Shown here: positions 8,195 to 17,621 of the stretch, in pieces
Layout of the letters: each line of letters begins with the position of its first letter
Numbering within the stretch: position 1 is the stretch's first letter
NCBI GenBank assembly: GCA_934343915.1
Contig: CAKRIL010000019.1
Coordinates: 1 to 64,000 of the forward strand
Source: an uncultured Lachnospiraceae bacterium
GTDB lineage: Bacteria; Bacillota; Clostridia; Lachnospirales; Lachnospiraceae
DNA length: 64,000 nt
Direction of reading: 5' to 3'
Program-made: the position numbers and the translations under genes
The notes under the pieces: generated by a model
Databases searched by the model: none
What the model saw: the letters and a program-made list of their open reading frames with translations, nothing else
Told to the model about the DNA's origin: nothing

Positions 8195-9628
8195 ATGAGC
8201 ACAGACCGTTATCAGACACCGCTTGCAGAGCGCTATGCAAGTAAGGAAATGCAGTACATCTTTTCGCCTGACAAGAAGTTCAGAACATGGAGAAGATTAT
8301 GGATTGCACTTGCCGAGACAGAGAAGGAGCTTGGACTTGACATCACGGACGAACAGATTGAGGAACTCAAGGCTCACAAGGATGACATCAATTATGATGT
8401 TGCTAAGGAGAGAGAGAAGCTTGTAAGACATGATGTAATGTCACATGTGTATGCATACGGCGTACAGTGTCCTAAGGCTAAGGGAATAATCCACCTCGGT
8501 GCAACAAGCTGCTATGTAGGTGACAATACAGACCTTATCATTATGACAGAGGCCCTTAAGCTTGTGAGAAAGAAGCTTGTGAATGTTATGGCAGAGCTTG
8601 CGAAGTTTGCTGACAAGTATAAGGCTCTTCCTACACTTGCCTTCACACATTTCCAGCCGGCACAGCCTACGACCGTTGGAAAGAGAGCCACGCTCTGGCT
8701 TATGGAGCTAAAGCTTGATCTGGATGACCTTGATTACCTGATTGATTCTATGAGACTTCTCGGCTCTAAGGGAACAACGGGAACACAGGCGAGCTTCCTT
8801 GAACTTTTTGACGGAGACCACGACAGAATCCGTAAGCTTGACAAGATGATTGCAAATAAGATGGGATTTGAGGATGTATATCCTGTTTCGGGTCAGACAT
8901 ATTCGCGTAAGGTTGACACAAGAGTTGTGAATGTGCTTGCCGGAATTGCAGCAAGTGCGCACAAGTTCTCCAATGATATAAGACTTTTACAGCATTTAAA
9001 GGAGATTGAGGAGCCGTTCGAGAAGAATCAGATTGGTTCATCAGCTATGGCATATAAGAGAAATCCTATGAGAAGCGAGAGAATTGCTTCCCTTGCCAAT
9101 TTCGTTATGGCAGATGCCATGAATCCTGCAATTACATCGGCAACACAGTGGTTCGAGAGAACGCTTGATGATTCAGCTAACAAGAGAATGTCAGTTCCTG
9201 AGGCATTTCTTGCTGTTGACGGTATCTTAGACCTTTACATGAACGTAGTCGATGGTCTTGTGGTATATGAGAAGGTTATTGAGAAACACATCATGGCTGA
9301 GCTTCCTTTTATGGCAACCGAGAATATCATGATGGATGCTGTTAAGGCGGGCGGTGACAGACAGGAGCTTCATGAGAAGATTCGTACACTTTCGATGGAA
9401 GCAGGACGCAATGTGAAGGAGAAGGGACTTGACAACAACCTTCTTGAGCTTATTGCAGCTGACCCTGCATTCAACCTTTCACTCGAAGACCTTAAGAAGT
9501 CAATGGATCCATCTAAGTATACGGGACGCGCCAAGGAGCAGGTTGACGAGTTCCTCACTGAGGTAATCAATCCGATACTTGAGGCAAGCAAGGATGAACT
9601 TGGAATGACGGCGGAGATAAATGTATAA
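8195..9628 (+). CDS. purB: Adenylosuccinate lyase
   Basis: PurB acts twice in purine synthesis, splitting fumarate from SAICAR and from adenylosuccinate. The 477-residue protein has the fumarase/lyase signature GSSAMAYKRNPMRSERI with its catalytic serine loop, and HFQPAQPTTVGKR around the second active-site histidine region. AGGAGA precedes the ATG. It ends the purCFB operon, which closes with a terminator at 9766. purA, the partner step towards AMP, lies apart at 19144. Confidence 0.96.
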   Translation: MSTDRYQTPLAERYASKEMQYIFSPDKKFRTWRRLWIALAETEKELGLDITDEQIEELKAHKDDINYDVAKEREKLVRHDVMSHVYAYGVQCPKAKGIIHLGATSCYVGDNTDLIIMTEALKLVRKKLVNVMAELAKFADKYKALPTLAFTHFQPAQPTTVGKRATLWLMELKLDLDDLDYLIDSMRLLGSKGTTGTQASFLELFDGDHDRIRKLDKMIANKMGFEDVYPVSGQTYSRKVDTRVVNVLAGIAASAHKFSNDIRLLQHLKEIEEPFEKNQIGSSAMAYKRNPMRSERIASLANFVMADAMNPAITSATQWFERTLDDSANKRMSVPEAFLAVDGILDLYMNVVDGLVVYEKVIEKHIMAELPFMATENIMMDAVKAGGDRQELHEKIRTLSMEAGRNVKEKGLDNNLLELIAADPAFNLSLEDLKKSMDPSKYTGRAKEQVDEFLTEVINPILEASKDELGMTAEINV

Positions 9629-9765
9629 CATTGAAAGTTCCGCTAACGGAGAAGTCACGATATAATGAGCGCAAGATAGTCAATATGCTTGCATAATTGA
9701 CGAATGGCGAAATTATTGAGTGAGCTGTGATCACGATATAATAAATCGGTAATATTTTGGAGACA

Positions 9766-9816
9766 AACGTCGTACATTATTGTGTATATATAATAGTGTA
9801 CGACGTTATTTTTTTT
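9766..9816 (+). terminator. Intrinsic terminator of purCFB operon
   Basis: A 16-bp stem with one G-T wobble (9767-9782 with 9792-9807) is followed by eight Ts at 9809-9816. Confidence 0.9.
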
Positions 9817-9961
9817 AACTTAAAGTTAGTTTACTAAAACGTATTAGATAAAATGCACAAAAATACAAATAAAAACCAACTAAAACAGTGCTATGTGTAT
9901 GTTGTTTTGTCAGAATTATCGAAAAAGATGTGCAAATTTACTAAAAAATATTAAAAATCTA

Positions 9962-9990
9962 TTGATTTTATAGCAATAATGATGTACTAT
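9962..9990 (+). promoter_or_regulatory. Promoter of LacI-type regulator
   Basis: TTGATT at 9962-9967 and TACTAT at 9985-9990, with a 17-base spacer. Confidence 0.5.
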
Positions 9991-10106
9991 GAAGATGCGA
10001 AAACGATTAAGTAACGTGAGCACCGAAGATGCAAAAATGCATTGGATGATATGCTGGATAACATTCATTGCAGGCTTGCAGGGCAATTTTGGAAGGTGGT
10101 AACAGT

Positions 10107-11132
10107 ATGGTATCTGTGAAGGACATAGCGAACGCATGTAACGTATCCGTGGCGACAGTGAGCAAGGCACTTAATGGTTACAGTGACATAAGTGATGAGA
10201 CTAAGGCTGTAATTAATGCCAAGGCGGCTGAGCTTGGATACATACCGAATATGGCTGCTGTTGCTCTTAAGACCAACAGAACATACAATATCGGAATCCT
10301 GTTTATGGATGCAGCCAACAGCGGTTTTAAGCATGAGTACTTTGCAAATGTGCTTGAGGGAATCAGGTCTCAGGCAGAACAGCTCGGATATTGTATTACC
10401 TTTATCACTAACAGAATTGGCGGACGGAAGATTACATATAGTGAGTATTGCAGAATCAGACAGTTCGACGGAGTGATTATCGCCTGTATCAATTATGATG
10501 AACCACAGGTTGTTGAGCTCGTCGGCAGCGGAATTCCGATAGTCACTATCGACCATATCTTCAACAATACGATTTCGGTAATGTCGGACAACGTGAAGGG
10601 CGTGAAGGATCTTGTTGAGTATCTGCACTCGATGGGGCACAGGCGTATAGCTTTTCTTCACGGTCAGGACAGTTCGGTTACAAGGGACAGAGTAACAAGC
10701 TTTTACAGATGCATGGAACAGCTCGGCTTAAGCATTGGGCAGGATTACGTTCAGGAGTGCAGATATCACGATACCGCGGGGGCGGTAAGATGCACGAAGA
10801 AGCTTTTGCAGCTTAAGGAACGGCCTACATGCATTATGTATCCGGATGATATTACCGCGATAAGCGGTGCTAACGTTATCAAGAGTCATGGCCTTAATAT
10901 ACCCGATGATATATCTGTGACGGGATATGACGGAATAAGATATTCCCTTATATATGAGCCGCAGATTACTACATTACAGCAGGCCGGTGACAGGATGGGC
11001 AGAGAGGCTGCCTCCTGCTTAATCGAACTTATTAAGAAACCTAAAACCACACTCAAGAAAAGCTATGTGATTGAGGGAAAGGTTCTGACGGGCGCGTCAG
11101 TAAGTAACCTTAATGCAACTATTGTTCAATAG
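10107..11132 (+). CDS. LacI-family transcriptional regulator
   Basis: This 341-residue regulator starts MVSVKDIANACNVSVATVSK, the LacI helix-turn-helix and minor-groove hinge, followed by a periplasmic-binding-protein-like sensor domain (about 60-335). ATG 10107 has AAGGTGG 7 bases upstream; the frame runs upstream but without a better start. It precedes a sugar ABC importer by 83 bases, so it most likely controls that operon in response to its sugar. The ligand cannot be read from the sequence. Confidence 0.92.
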   Translation: MVSVKDIANACNVSVATVSKALNGYSDISDETKAVINAKAAELGYIPNMAAVALKTNRTYNIGILFMDAANSGFKHEYFANVLEGIRSQAEQLGYCITFITNRIGGRKITYSEYCRIRQFDGVIIACINYDEPQVVELVGSGIPIVTIDHIFNNTISVMSDNVKGVKDLVEYLHSMGHRRIAFLHGQDSSVTRDRVTSFYRCMEQLGLSIGQDYVQECRYHDTAGAVRCTKKLLQLKERPTCIMYPDDITAISGANVIKSHGLNIPDDISVTGYDGIRYSLIYEPQITTLQQAGDRMGREAASCLIELIKKPKTTLKKSYVIEGKVLTGASVSNLNATIVQ

Positions 11133-11215
11133 AAAATTAAGAAGGGTTTTCTATTGCAGCTGCCGGGGTGGCAGGTTCGGAATATGTTTCCGAACGAAAA
11201 GAATGGAGGAAAAAT

Positions 11216-12568
11216 ATGAGGAAATTTAAAAGGTTTGCAGCAGCGTTGTTAGTGGGTATGATGGCAACGACAGCTCTTGCAGGATGTTCCAAGAGCAATA
11301 ACGCAGCATCAGGAGGAACTGATGGCAAAGAAGGCTCAGTCCTTAACATTTATGTATGGAATGAGGAGTTTAAGAGCAGAGTTACAGACCACTATCCGGG
11401 ATATGTGAAGACGGATGATTCCACCGGAAAGATCGGTGATGTAACAGTTAAGTGGCATACAACGCCGAACGAGAACAATGCTTATCAGAATAACCTTGAT
11501 GAGGCACTTCTTAAGCAGAGTTCAGCAGCGGCTGATGATAAGATTGATATTTTCCTTGTAGAGGCTGACTACGCACTCAAGTATGTAGATACAGATTATA
11601 CAATGCCGATTAAGGATCTCGGAATTACAGAGGCTGAGATTGCCGACCAGTACAAGTACACACAGGATATCGTAACTGATTCCAAGGGCGTTTTAAAGGG
11701 TCTTTCATGGCAGGGCTGCCCTGGCGTACTTATCTACAATCGTGACATTGCGAAGGCTGTTTTAGGAACAGATGATCCGGCAGAGGTTCAGAAGAGTGTA
11801 TCTGACTGGGATACATTTGCTAAGACGGCGGCAACTATGAAGGATAACGGATATTTCATGGTATCAGGCTTTGATGATACATTCCGAGTATTCTCCAACA
11901 ATGTTACTTCACCATGGGTTGTTGATGACAAGGTTGTTATCGATGACAACATCATGAACTGGGTTACACAGACAAAGGAATTCACAGACAACGGTTACAA
12001 CAACCAGTCCTCACTTTGGGATGATAACTGGAGCAAGGGCTTTTATCCTGAAGGAAAGGTATTCTGCTACTTTGGACCTGCATGGTTCGTTGATTTCTCT
12101 ATGAATGTATCTGATTCAGCAAGTATCGCAGCTAACGGCGGATGGGCAGCAACTGAGGGACCTCAGGGCTTCTTCTGGGGCGGTACATGGATCTGTGCAG
12201 CACAGGGAACAGATAACCCTACACTTGTAGCTGATATTATGAGACAGCTCACAACCAACAAGGATGTCATGACGGAGATCGTTAAGAAGGATAATGACTT
12301 CGTTAATAACAAGCCTGCAATGGAGGCTATGGCAGCAGATACTTCTTACCAGAGCAAGGTGCTTGGCGGACAGAATCCACTCGCAATGTTCTGTGCAGGA
12401 GCTGACAAGATTGATTTAAGCAATCTTTCATCATATGATCAGGGCTGTAACGAGGAATTCCAGAAAGCTATGAAGGACTACTTCACAGGAAATGCAACAC
12501 TTGATGAGGCACTTGCAACATTCAAGAAGAACATTGTTGTTAAGTATCCTAACCTTAAGGCTGAATAA
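11216..12568 (+). CDS. Carbohydrate ABC transporter substrate-binding lipoprotein
   Basis: This 450-residue lipoprotein has a signal peptide and lipobox TTALAGC with the lipidated Cys24. The mature part begins with a Ser/Asn-rich linker and then VLNIYVWNEEFKSR, typical of family 1 (MalE-like) solute-binding proteins. It would capture a sugar outside the cell for the two permeases that follow. ATG 11216 is set by AATGGAGG 6 bases upstream. A stem-loop with a T run at 12601 separates it from the permeases, probably giving more binding protein than permease. Confidence 0.9.
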   Translation: MRKFKRFAAALLVGMMATTALAGCSKSNNAASGGTDGKEGSVLNIYVWNEEFKSRVTDHYPGYVKTDDSTGKIGDVTVKWHTTPNENNAYQNNLDEALLKQSSAAADDKIDIFLVEADYALKYVDTDYTMPIKDLGITEAEIADQYKYTQDIVTDSKGVLKGLSWQGCPGVLIYNRDIAKAVLGTDDPAEVQKSVSDWDTFAKTAATMKDNGYFMVSGFDDTFRVFSNNVTSPWVVDDKVVIDDNIMNWVTQTKEFTDNGYNNQSSLWDDNWSKGFYPEGKVFCYFGPAWFVDFSMNVSDSASIAANGGWAATEGPQGFFWGGTWICAAQGTDNPTLVADIMRQLTTNKDVMTEIVKKDNDFVNNKPAMEAMAADTSYQSKVLGGQNPLAMFCAGADKIDLSNLSSYDQGCNEEFQKAMKDYFTGNATLDEALATFKKNIVVKYPNLKAE

Positions 12569-12600
12569 TAAGCAAGTCGATAATTATAAGGATGTTTGAA

Positions 12601-12638
12601 AACATGCCTGCTCTATAAGGGGGCAGGCATGTTTTTTT
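12601..12638 (+). terminator. Internal terminator between binding protein and permeases
   Basis: An 11-bp perfect stem (12601-12611 with 12623-12633) runs into seven Ts (12632-12638). A second small hairpin GACATG/CATGTC follows at 12646-12663. Since the permeases have no other obvious promoter, partial readthrough is likely. Confidence 0.75.
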
Positions 12639-12684
12639 AACCCGTGACATGTCTGGGCATGTCTTATAAGCGAGGAGTGATGGT

Positions 12685-13605
12685 ATGAAGAAATCCGGTG
12701 GGAAGAGCAAGGTTGTAAGGTACAATAAGTGGGGTTACATATTCCTTATACCTTTCGTACTTGTGTATGTGACGTTTCAGTTGGTACCGCTGTTCAGTAC
12801 AATATTTAACAGTTTTTTTGAAAATTACAGAGTAGGACTTCAGCAGGTAGGTCCTAACTGGGTGGGACTCGCCAATTATGTAAAGATTTTTTCGGATGTG
12901 AGTCTTATAAAGTATACAGCTAATACAATTATAATGTGGCTGATTGGATTTATTCCGCAGATACTTGTTTCGCTGCTTTTGGGGCAGTGGTTCTCGGATA
13001 TCAGACTTAAACTTAAGGGAAGCAGATTTTTTAAGACCGTAATATATCTTCCGAATCTGATTATGGCTTCCGCTTTTTCAATGTTATTCTTTGCATTGTT
13101 CTCAGATGTAGGACCAATCAATGCAATTTTAATCAAGCTTGGAATAGCTACACAGGAGAATCCTGTAAGATTTTTCTCAAGCATATGGGCTACCAGAGGA
13201 CTGGTAGGCTTCATGAATTTCCTTATGTGGTTTGGAAATACGACGATTATTCTCATGGCTGGAATTATGGGCATTGACCCTTCGCTCTTTGAAGCAGCGG
13301 AGGTTGACGGCGCAAGCTCATGGCAGAGATTTTACAGGATAACGCTTCCGCTTCTTAAGCCTATCCTTATATATGTAATCATAACATCCATGATTGGTGG
13401 TATTCAGATGTTCGATGTACCTCAGATTCTTACCAATGGCTCGGGTTCACCTGCTGAGTCAACTAAGACGCTTATCATGTATCTTAACCAGCATCTTTAC
13501 AGCAAGAACTACGGACTTGGCGGAGCACTTTCGGTATTCCTGTTTATCATAACTGCAATATTGAGTCTTATAATCTATTCTGTTATGTATCGTAAGAAGG
13601 ATTGA
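12685..13605 (+). CDS. Sugar ABC transporter permease (MalF-like)
   Basis: This 306-residue protein has about six membrane helices and the cytoplasmic EAA loop EAAEVDGASSWQRFYRI...LP, which contacts the ATPase. It forms the channel with the next gene. GCGAGGAG precedes the ATG. The operon has no ATPase gene, so a shared MsiK/UgpC-type ATPase encoded elsewhere probably drives it. Confidence 0.92.
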   Translation: MKKSGGKSKVVRYNKWGYIFLIPFVLVYVTFQLVPLFSTIFNSFFENYRVGLQQVGPNWVGLANYVKIFSDVSLIKYTANTIIMWLIGFIPQILVSLLLGQWFSDIRLKLKGSRFFKTVIYLPNLIMASAFSMLFFALFSDVGPINAILIKLGIATQENPVRFFSSIWATRGLVGFMNFLMWFGNTTIILMAGIMGIDPSLFEAAEVDGASSWQRFYRITLPLLKPILIYVIITSMIGGIQMFDVPQILTNGSGSPAESTKTLIMYLNQHLYSKNYGLGGALSVFLFIITAILSLIIYSVMYRKKD

Positions 13606-13622
13606 AAAGGAGGTAGGGCATC

Positions 13623-14486
13623 ATGAGTAAAGAGAATGAGAAGAAGACAAAAAAAGATTCAATTCATGCAAGAAGAGCGGTTGCATATGTAGTGCTCATA
13701 TTATTATCAATCCTGTGTCTGTTTTGGTTTTATGTACTCTTTGTGAATGCGACAAAGACACATGCGCAGATTCAGAAGGGCTTCTCAATACTTCCCGGAA
13801 AGAATCTGCTTAACAATTGGAATGCCGTTATTCACGGTACACAGCCCATAATATCAGGTATGATAAACAGTGTCATAATATCGACACTAAGCGCACTTCT
13901 GTGCACATATTTCTCCGCAATGACGGCTTACGCAATTCATGTATATGATTTCAAGCTTAAGAAATTCATATTCGCCTTCATACTTGCGGTAATGATGATT
14001 CCGGCACAGGTAACGGCACTTGGTTTCATCAGGTTTATGGATACACTTCATCTTATGGATACGTTTATTCCGCTTATAGTTCCGTCAATCGCTGCACCTG
14101 TAACCTTCTATTACATGAAGCAGTACATGGAGAGCACTCTGCCGCTTGCGATTATAGAGGCTGCACGAATTGACGGTTCAGGAGAGTTCAATACATTTAA
14201 CCATATCGTACTTCCGATAATGAAGCCTGCCATCGCGGTTCAGGCAATATTCACATTCGTGTCGAGCTGGAACAACTACTTTGTTCCTGCACTTATATTA
14301 AAGAGTGATAAGAAAAAGACGCTTCCGATTCTTATTGCACAGCTTAGAAGTGCAGACTGGCTCAAGTTCGATATGGGGCAGGTGTATGTAACGATTGCAT
14401 TTTCCATTTTCCCTGTAATTGTTGTGTATATCATTCTTTCAAAGTATATTGTACAGGGTATTGCTCTCGGAGCGGTCAAAGGTTAA
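13623..14486 (+). CDS. Sugar ABC transporter permease (MalG-like)
   Basis: This 287-residue protein is the second channel subunit, with six predicted helices and EAA loop EAARIDGSGEFNTFNHI. It starts 17 bases after the first permease with AAAGGAGG upstream. The terminator at 14504 ends the operon. Confidence 0.92.
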   Translation: MSKENEKKTKKDSIHARRAVAYVVLILLSILCLFWFYVLFVNATKTHAQIQKGFSILPGKNLLNNWNAVIHGTQPIISGMINSVIISTLSALLCTYFSAMTAYAIHVYDFKLKKFIFAFILAVMMIPAQVTALGFIRFMDTLHLMDTFIPLIVPSIAAPVTFYYMKQYMESTLPLAIIEAARIDGSGEFNTFNHIVLPIMKPAIAVQAIFTFVSSWNNYFVPALILKSDKKKTLPILIAQLRSADWLKFDMGQVYVTIAFSIFPVIVVYIILSKYIVQGIALGAVKG

Positions 14487-14503
14487 ATATTTCACGAATA
14501 ATT

Positions 14504-14538
14504 ACAGGGCTGTCGTATATGCGGCAGCCCTGTTTTTG
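14504..14538 (+). terminator. Intrinsic terminator of sugar importer operon
   Basis: The stem ACAGGGCTG / CAGCCCTGT is extended by weaker pairs and followed by TTTTT. Confidence 0.85.
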
Positions 14539-14641
14539 CGTCCGCGTACAAGCTTATTTTGTGTTGCTAAGAAAAATCATGCGTGATACAATCAATAGTA
14601 AATTCGAAAAGCAAAATATATAAAAATGAAATGAGGACGAC

Positions 14642-16153
14642 ATGAAAAGGATAAGAACATTTATGGCGAGGCTGTTCATGCTCGCAGCGGTTATTGCAGC
14701 ATGCGGTGTGTTCACAGAGCATGATGTAAAGGCGGAGGAAAAGACACCGGAGCTTGAGCTTAGTGATGGCAGAAGTGCGGCGGATATGACGGACGGAAGC
14801 TACTACACGAACATGAGATTCACTGAGGGTGATACGATAACGGTTAAGGCTTCCGATGGTTCAACAATATATGGAATATATGTTATGTGGGACAGCCCGG
14901 TCAAGCCATGGACACTTGATACGGACAACGGAACGATGGAATGCGGTCAGAATGGCTTTCTGCACGAATATATAAGAATTGAGGAAGGCACAAAGAGCGC
15001 GGTGATTAATATACCTGCCGATGCAATGTACATCTGCAATATAAGGGTATTTGACAGCACGGATATTCCTGATGATGTGCAGACATGGAATGCACCATGT
15101 GATGAGGCGGACATAATGCTTGTGGCGGCACATGCCGATGATGAGATTCTGTTCCTCGGCGGCATAATTCCTACCTACGGTGTTGCGGACAATGCCAAGG
15201 TTCAGGTTGTATATATGACACAGTTTTGGGACACCGCAAGGATAAGAGAGCATGAGAAGCTTGACGGACTGTGGACGGACGGCTGCAGATATTACCCTGT
15301 CAGTGCGGACTTTACAGACATGTATTCGGAGAGTATTGATACGGCTAGAACCCAGTATGACGAGGATGCAATGATTGGGTTCATCACGGAACAGATAAGA
15401 CGCTTCAAGCCGCAGGTTATTGTGACGCACGACTTCAACGGCGAATACGGGCATGGATATCACAGGCTGACGGCTGACGCGGTTAAGAACGCGCTTGATG
15501 CCGCATCCGATGCGGAAAAGTACACTGCTTCTGTTGAAAAGTACGGGACTTGGGACACGCCGAAGGCATATTTTCATCTGTATCAGGAGAACCGGATAAG
15601 TCTTAATCTTAGGGAGCCGATTGAAGCCATGGACGGAATGACGGCGGTTGAGGTTGCTGCGGCTGCCTACAAAAGACATGTCTCGCAGCAGTGGTGCTGG
15701 TTCTATGTGTCTGATGATTACCAGTATAGCTGTGCTGAGTTCGGACTATACAGAACACTCGTCGGAGCTGACACGGAAAATAATATGCTCGAGAACATCA
15801 AGACCTATACGACAATGGAGGAAGAGAGCATACAGGAAAGTATGGAGGAGAGCATACAGGAAAGCATTGCCGCAAGTGTCAGCGAGTCCGTCAGTGAAAG
15901 CATAGCGGAATCGGAGCGTGAAAGCATACGGCAGTCCGAGGAGGAGAGCGCAAGCGTGGAACAGAGCGAGAAGGAGTCGCTGGAGCTTGAACGGGTGAAG
16001 GCGCATACAAGGAACACCGTGATAGCAGCCACGGCAATAGTGCTTGGAGTACTTTTGACAGTGTTCATAATAGTGCTTGTCGTGTCGAAAAGAGGCAGCA
16101 GGGCAAAAGCATCAGACAGTAATCCTAGAAGAAAGAGACACAGAACGAGATGA
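14642..16153 (+). CDS. Membrane-anchored PIG-L/LmbE-type deacetylase
   Basis: This 503-residue protein has a signal peptide (1-31), a beta-rich segment (about 35-150), a PIG-L/LmbE domain (about 155-370), a Ser/Glu-rich stalk (about 393-450) with repeated ESI/ESV units, and a C-terminal membrane helix (459-481) followed by a basic tail. The zinc motif AHADDE is at 163-168 and the second ligand region GEYGHGYHR at 268-275. PIG-L enzymes remove acetyl groups from N-acetylglucosamine-type sugars, so a cell-surface or extracellular glycan is a likely substrate. The stop codon overlaps the next start by 4 bases (ATGA), so the two are probably co-translated. The stalk is unusual. Confidence 0.85.
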   Translation: MKRIRTFMARLFMLAAVIAACGVFTEHDVKAEEKTPELELSDGRSAADMTDGSYYTNMRFTEGDTITVKASDGSTIYGIYVMWDSPVKPWTLDTDNGTMECGQNGFLHEYIRIEEGTKSAVINIPADAMYICNIRVFDSTDIPDDVQTWNAPCDEADIMLVAAHADDEILFLGGIIPTYGVADNAKVQVVYMTQFWDTARIREHEKLDGLWTDGCRYYPVSADFTDMYSESIDTARTQYDEDAMIGFITEQIRRFKPQVIVTHDFNGEYGHGYHRLTADAVKNALDAASDAEKYTASVEKYGTWDTPKAYFHLYQENRISLNLREPIEAMDGMTAVEVAAAAYKRHVSQQWCWFYVSDDYQYSCAEFGLYRTLVGADTENNMLENIKTYTTMEEESIQESMEESIQESIAASVSESVSESIAESERESIRQSEEESASVEQSEKESLELERVKAHTRNTVIAATAIVLGVLLTVFIIVLVVSKRGSRAKASDSNPRRKRHRTR

Positions 16154-17586
16154 ATAACAAGATTAAGATGAATAACAGAGTATATTTTTGGCTTGGCGGA
16201 ATGATAGGTGTATTGACGGCCATAATCTTCTGTATAGTGTTAGCTGCCAACATGAGCAGCGTATCGGCGGATATGTATGAGGAAATATACAGCTATGAGG
16301 ATTTGCTTAAAATAGCGGATAATCCTGACGGAAATTATATACTCATGCAGGATATTGACATGAGCGGCATCGACTGGACACCGCTTAATTTTTCAGGAAG
16401 CTTTAACGGCAATGGACATGCTCTTTTGAATGTGACAGTGAAGGAAATGACAGCTGAGACAAGGCAGACTTACGACGGAAATATGAAGGTATATGATACA
16501 TATTTCTCGGGATTTTTCGGTATACTGACGAACGCTGTCGTATCGGATTTGAACCTGATAAATTACAGGTCAGAGATTACGTCGGATGTTCCATGCTTTT
16601 CGGGAAGCCTTGCGGGTTACAGCGACAACAGTGCCGTGACAGGATGCACCATCACGGCAGAAATAAGGCTTGATGCACATGACAGAATGTTCGGTGTCGG
16701 AGGCGTGGTCGGATACGGCAATGGAGCCATAGAATATACTGATGCCGAAGTGACCCTCATATGCAATGATACGGATGCACTGAGCAGGGATGAACAGTTC
16801 TTGGGCGGAGCCTATGCGGCAGGATATTTTGACCTCAATGAATGTCATATTGATATAGACGGGTATGTGTCCGAGCATGGGTACACGCATAACGGCGGAG
16901 CAGCCGGCATGTATATCTTATATCCGGGCGGAACGGTATATGAGGGGTATCTTACCAACACGCGCGTCGTTGGCAGGATATCATTTTATGAGGATAATAC
17001 GGACAGAAGAGCCTACTGTAAGGATTTTATAGGCGAGGTTATGAACTGGACATATCAGGTGGCAGGCAACAGCTCTGATTTTGTGTCTGACGAGAGTCAT
17101 GATTATTCGGTAGTGCTTGTACCGCATTCCTGCGGGCAGCCGCAATACTCCACTCAGGAGATTGAAGCTGATTGTGAAAATTATGGCTATGTATTGTATC
17201 ACTGTGATGTGTGCGGCTATGAGTACAAGGATAACTACACGTCAAAAAAGCATGAGGTTGCGAATTGGAGAACCATAAGAGAAGCTGATACGGAAGATTA
17301 CGGAATAATCGAGGGCGAGTGTGAGCTGTGCGGCACGACCGTAAGACAGCTCACGGAGAAGCTTGAAGAGGAGGCGACAACGCAGACTGAGCCCGAGACT
17401 GAGAGCAGCATTGAAGAAACCGAGAGCGTTCAGCCAAGCGGGAGCGACAGCACTATGCAGGAGAATGTGAGTGCCGAGGAGCCGGTGAGTGAAGTTAAAA
17501 ATATTGGCGCGATAATGGTTATAGCGGTGATAATTGCTGTGGCAGCCATAACGACAGTTGCGATTATAAGGAAGACAAGACGATAA
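16150..17586 (+). CDS. Membrane-anchored surface protein with GLUG-like region
   Basis: This 478-residue protein has an N-terminal membrane helix (about 13-38) and another at the C-terminus (about 450-472) before RKTRR. Outside, residues about 45-250 carry repeats like NYILMQDIDMSGIDWTPL and GSFNGNGHALLNVTV, similar to GLUG-type beta-helical surface domains. A second part has CDVCGYEYK and CELCG pairs, a cysteine motif common in clostridial surface proteins. A Glu/Thr/Ser linker precedes the last helix. It overlaps the deacetylase gene by 4 bases, which suggests a joint role at the cell surface. Precise function unknown. Confidence 0.75.
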   Translation: MNNKIKMNNRVYFWLGGMIGVLTAIIFCIVLAANMSSVSADMYEEIYSYEDLLKIADNPDGNYILMQDIDMSGIDWTPLNFSGSFNGNGHALLNVTVKEMTAETRQTYDGNMKVYDTYFSGFFGILTNAVVSDLNLINYRSEITSDVPCFSGSLAGYSDNSAVTGCTITAEIRLDAHDRMFGVGGVVGYGNGAIEYTDAEVTLICNDTDALSRDEQFLGGAYAAGYFDLNECHIDIDGYVSEHGYTHNGGAAGMYILYPGGTVYEGYLTNTRVVGRISFYEDNTDRRAYCKDFIGEVMNWTYQVAGNSSDFVSDESHDYSVVLVPHSCGQPQYSTQEIEADCENYGYVLYHCDVCGYEYKDNYTSKKHEVANWRTIREADTEDYGIIEGECELCGTTVRQLTEKLEEEATTQTEPETESSIEETESVQPSGSDSTMQENVSAEEPVSEVKNIGAIMVIAVIIAVAAITTVAIIRKTRR

Positions 17587-17621
17587 GACGGACTGAATAT
17601 TAAGAAAAAAGAGGTGGCGGC

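Larger units (their letters stand above)
9629..10106. other. Intergenic region between purB and lacI-type gene
   Basis: No gene is visible. It holds a 12-base direct repeat TCACGATATAAT at 9655-9666 and 9731-9742, the purB terminator (9766-9816), the regulator's promoter (9962-9990) and an AT-rich stretch with three ACTAAAA runs (around 9834, 9879 and 9940). I could not define an operator. Confidence 0.5.

Noticed and set aside
9655..9742. Direct repeat TCACGATATAAT as regulatory site
   Set aside because: Only two copies after purB and before its terminator, with no clear target gene; noted but not scored.
9834..10060. LacI-type operator near the sugar importer
   Set aside because: AT-rich repeats such as ACTAAAA occur, but I could not find a clear central-CG palindrome.
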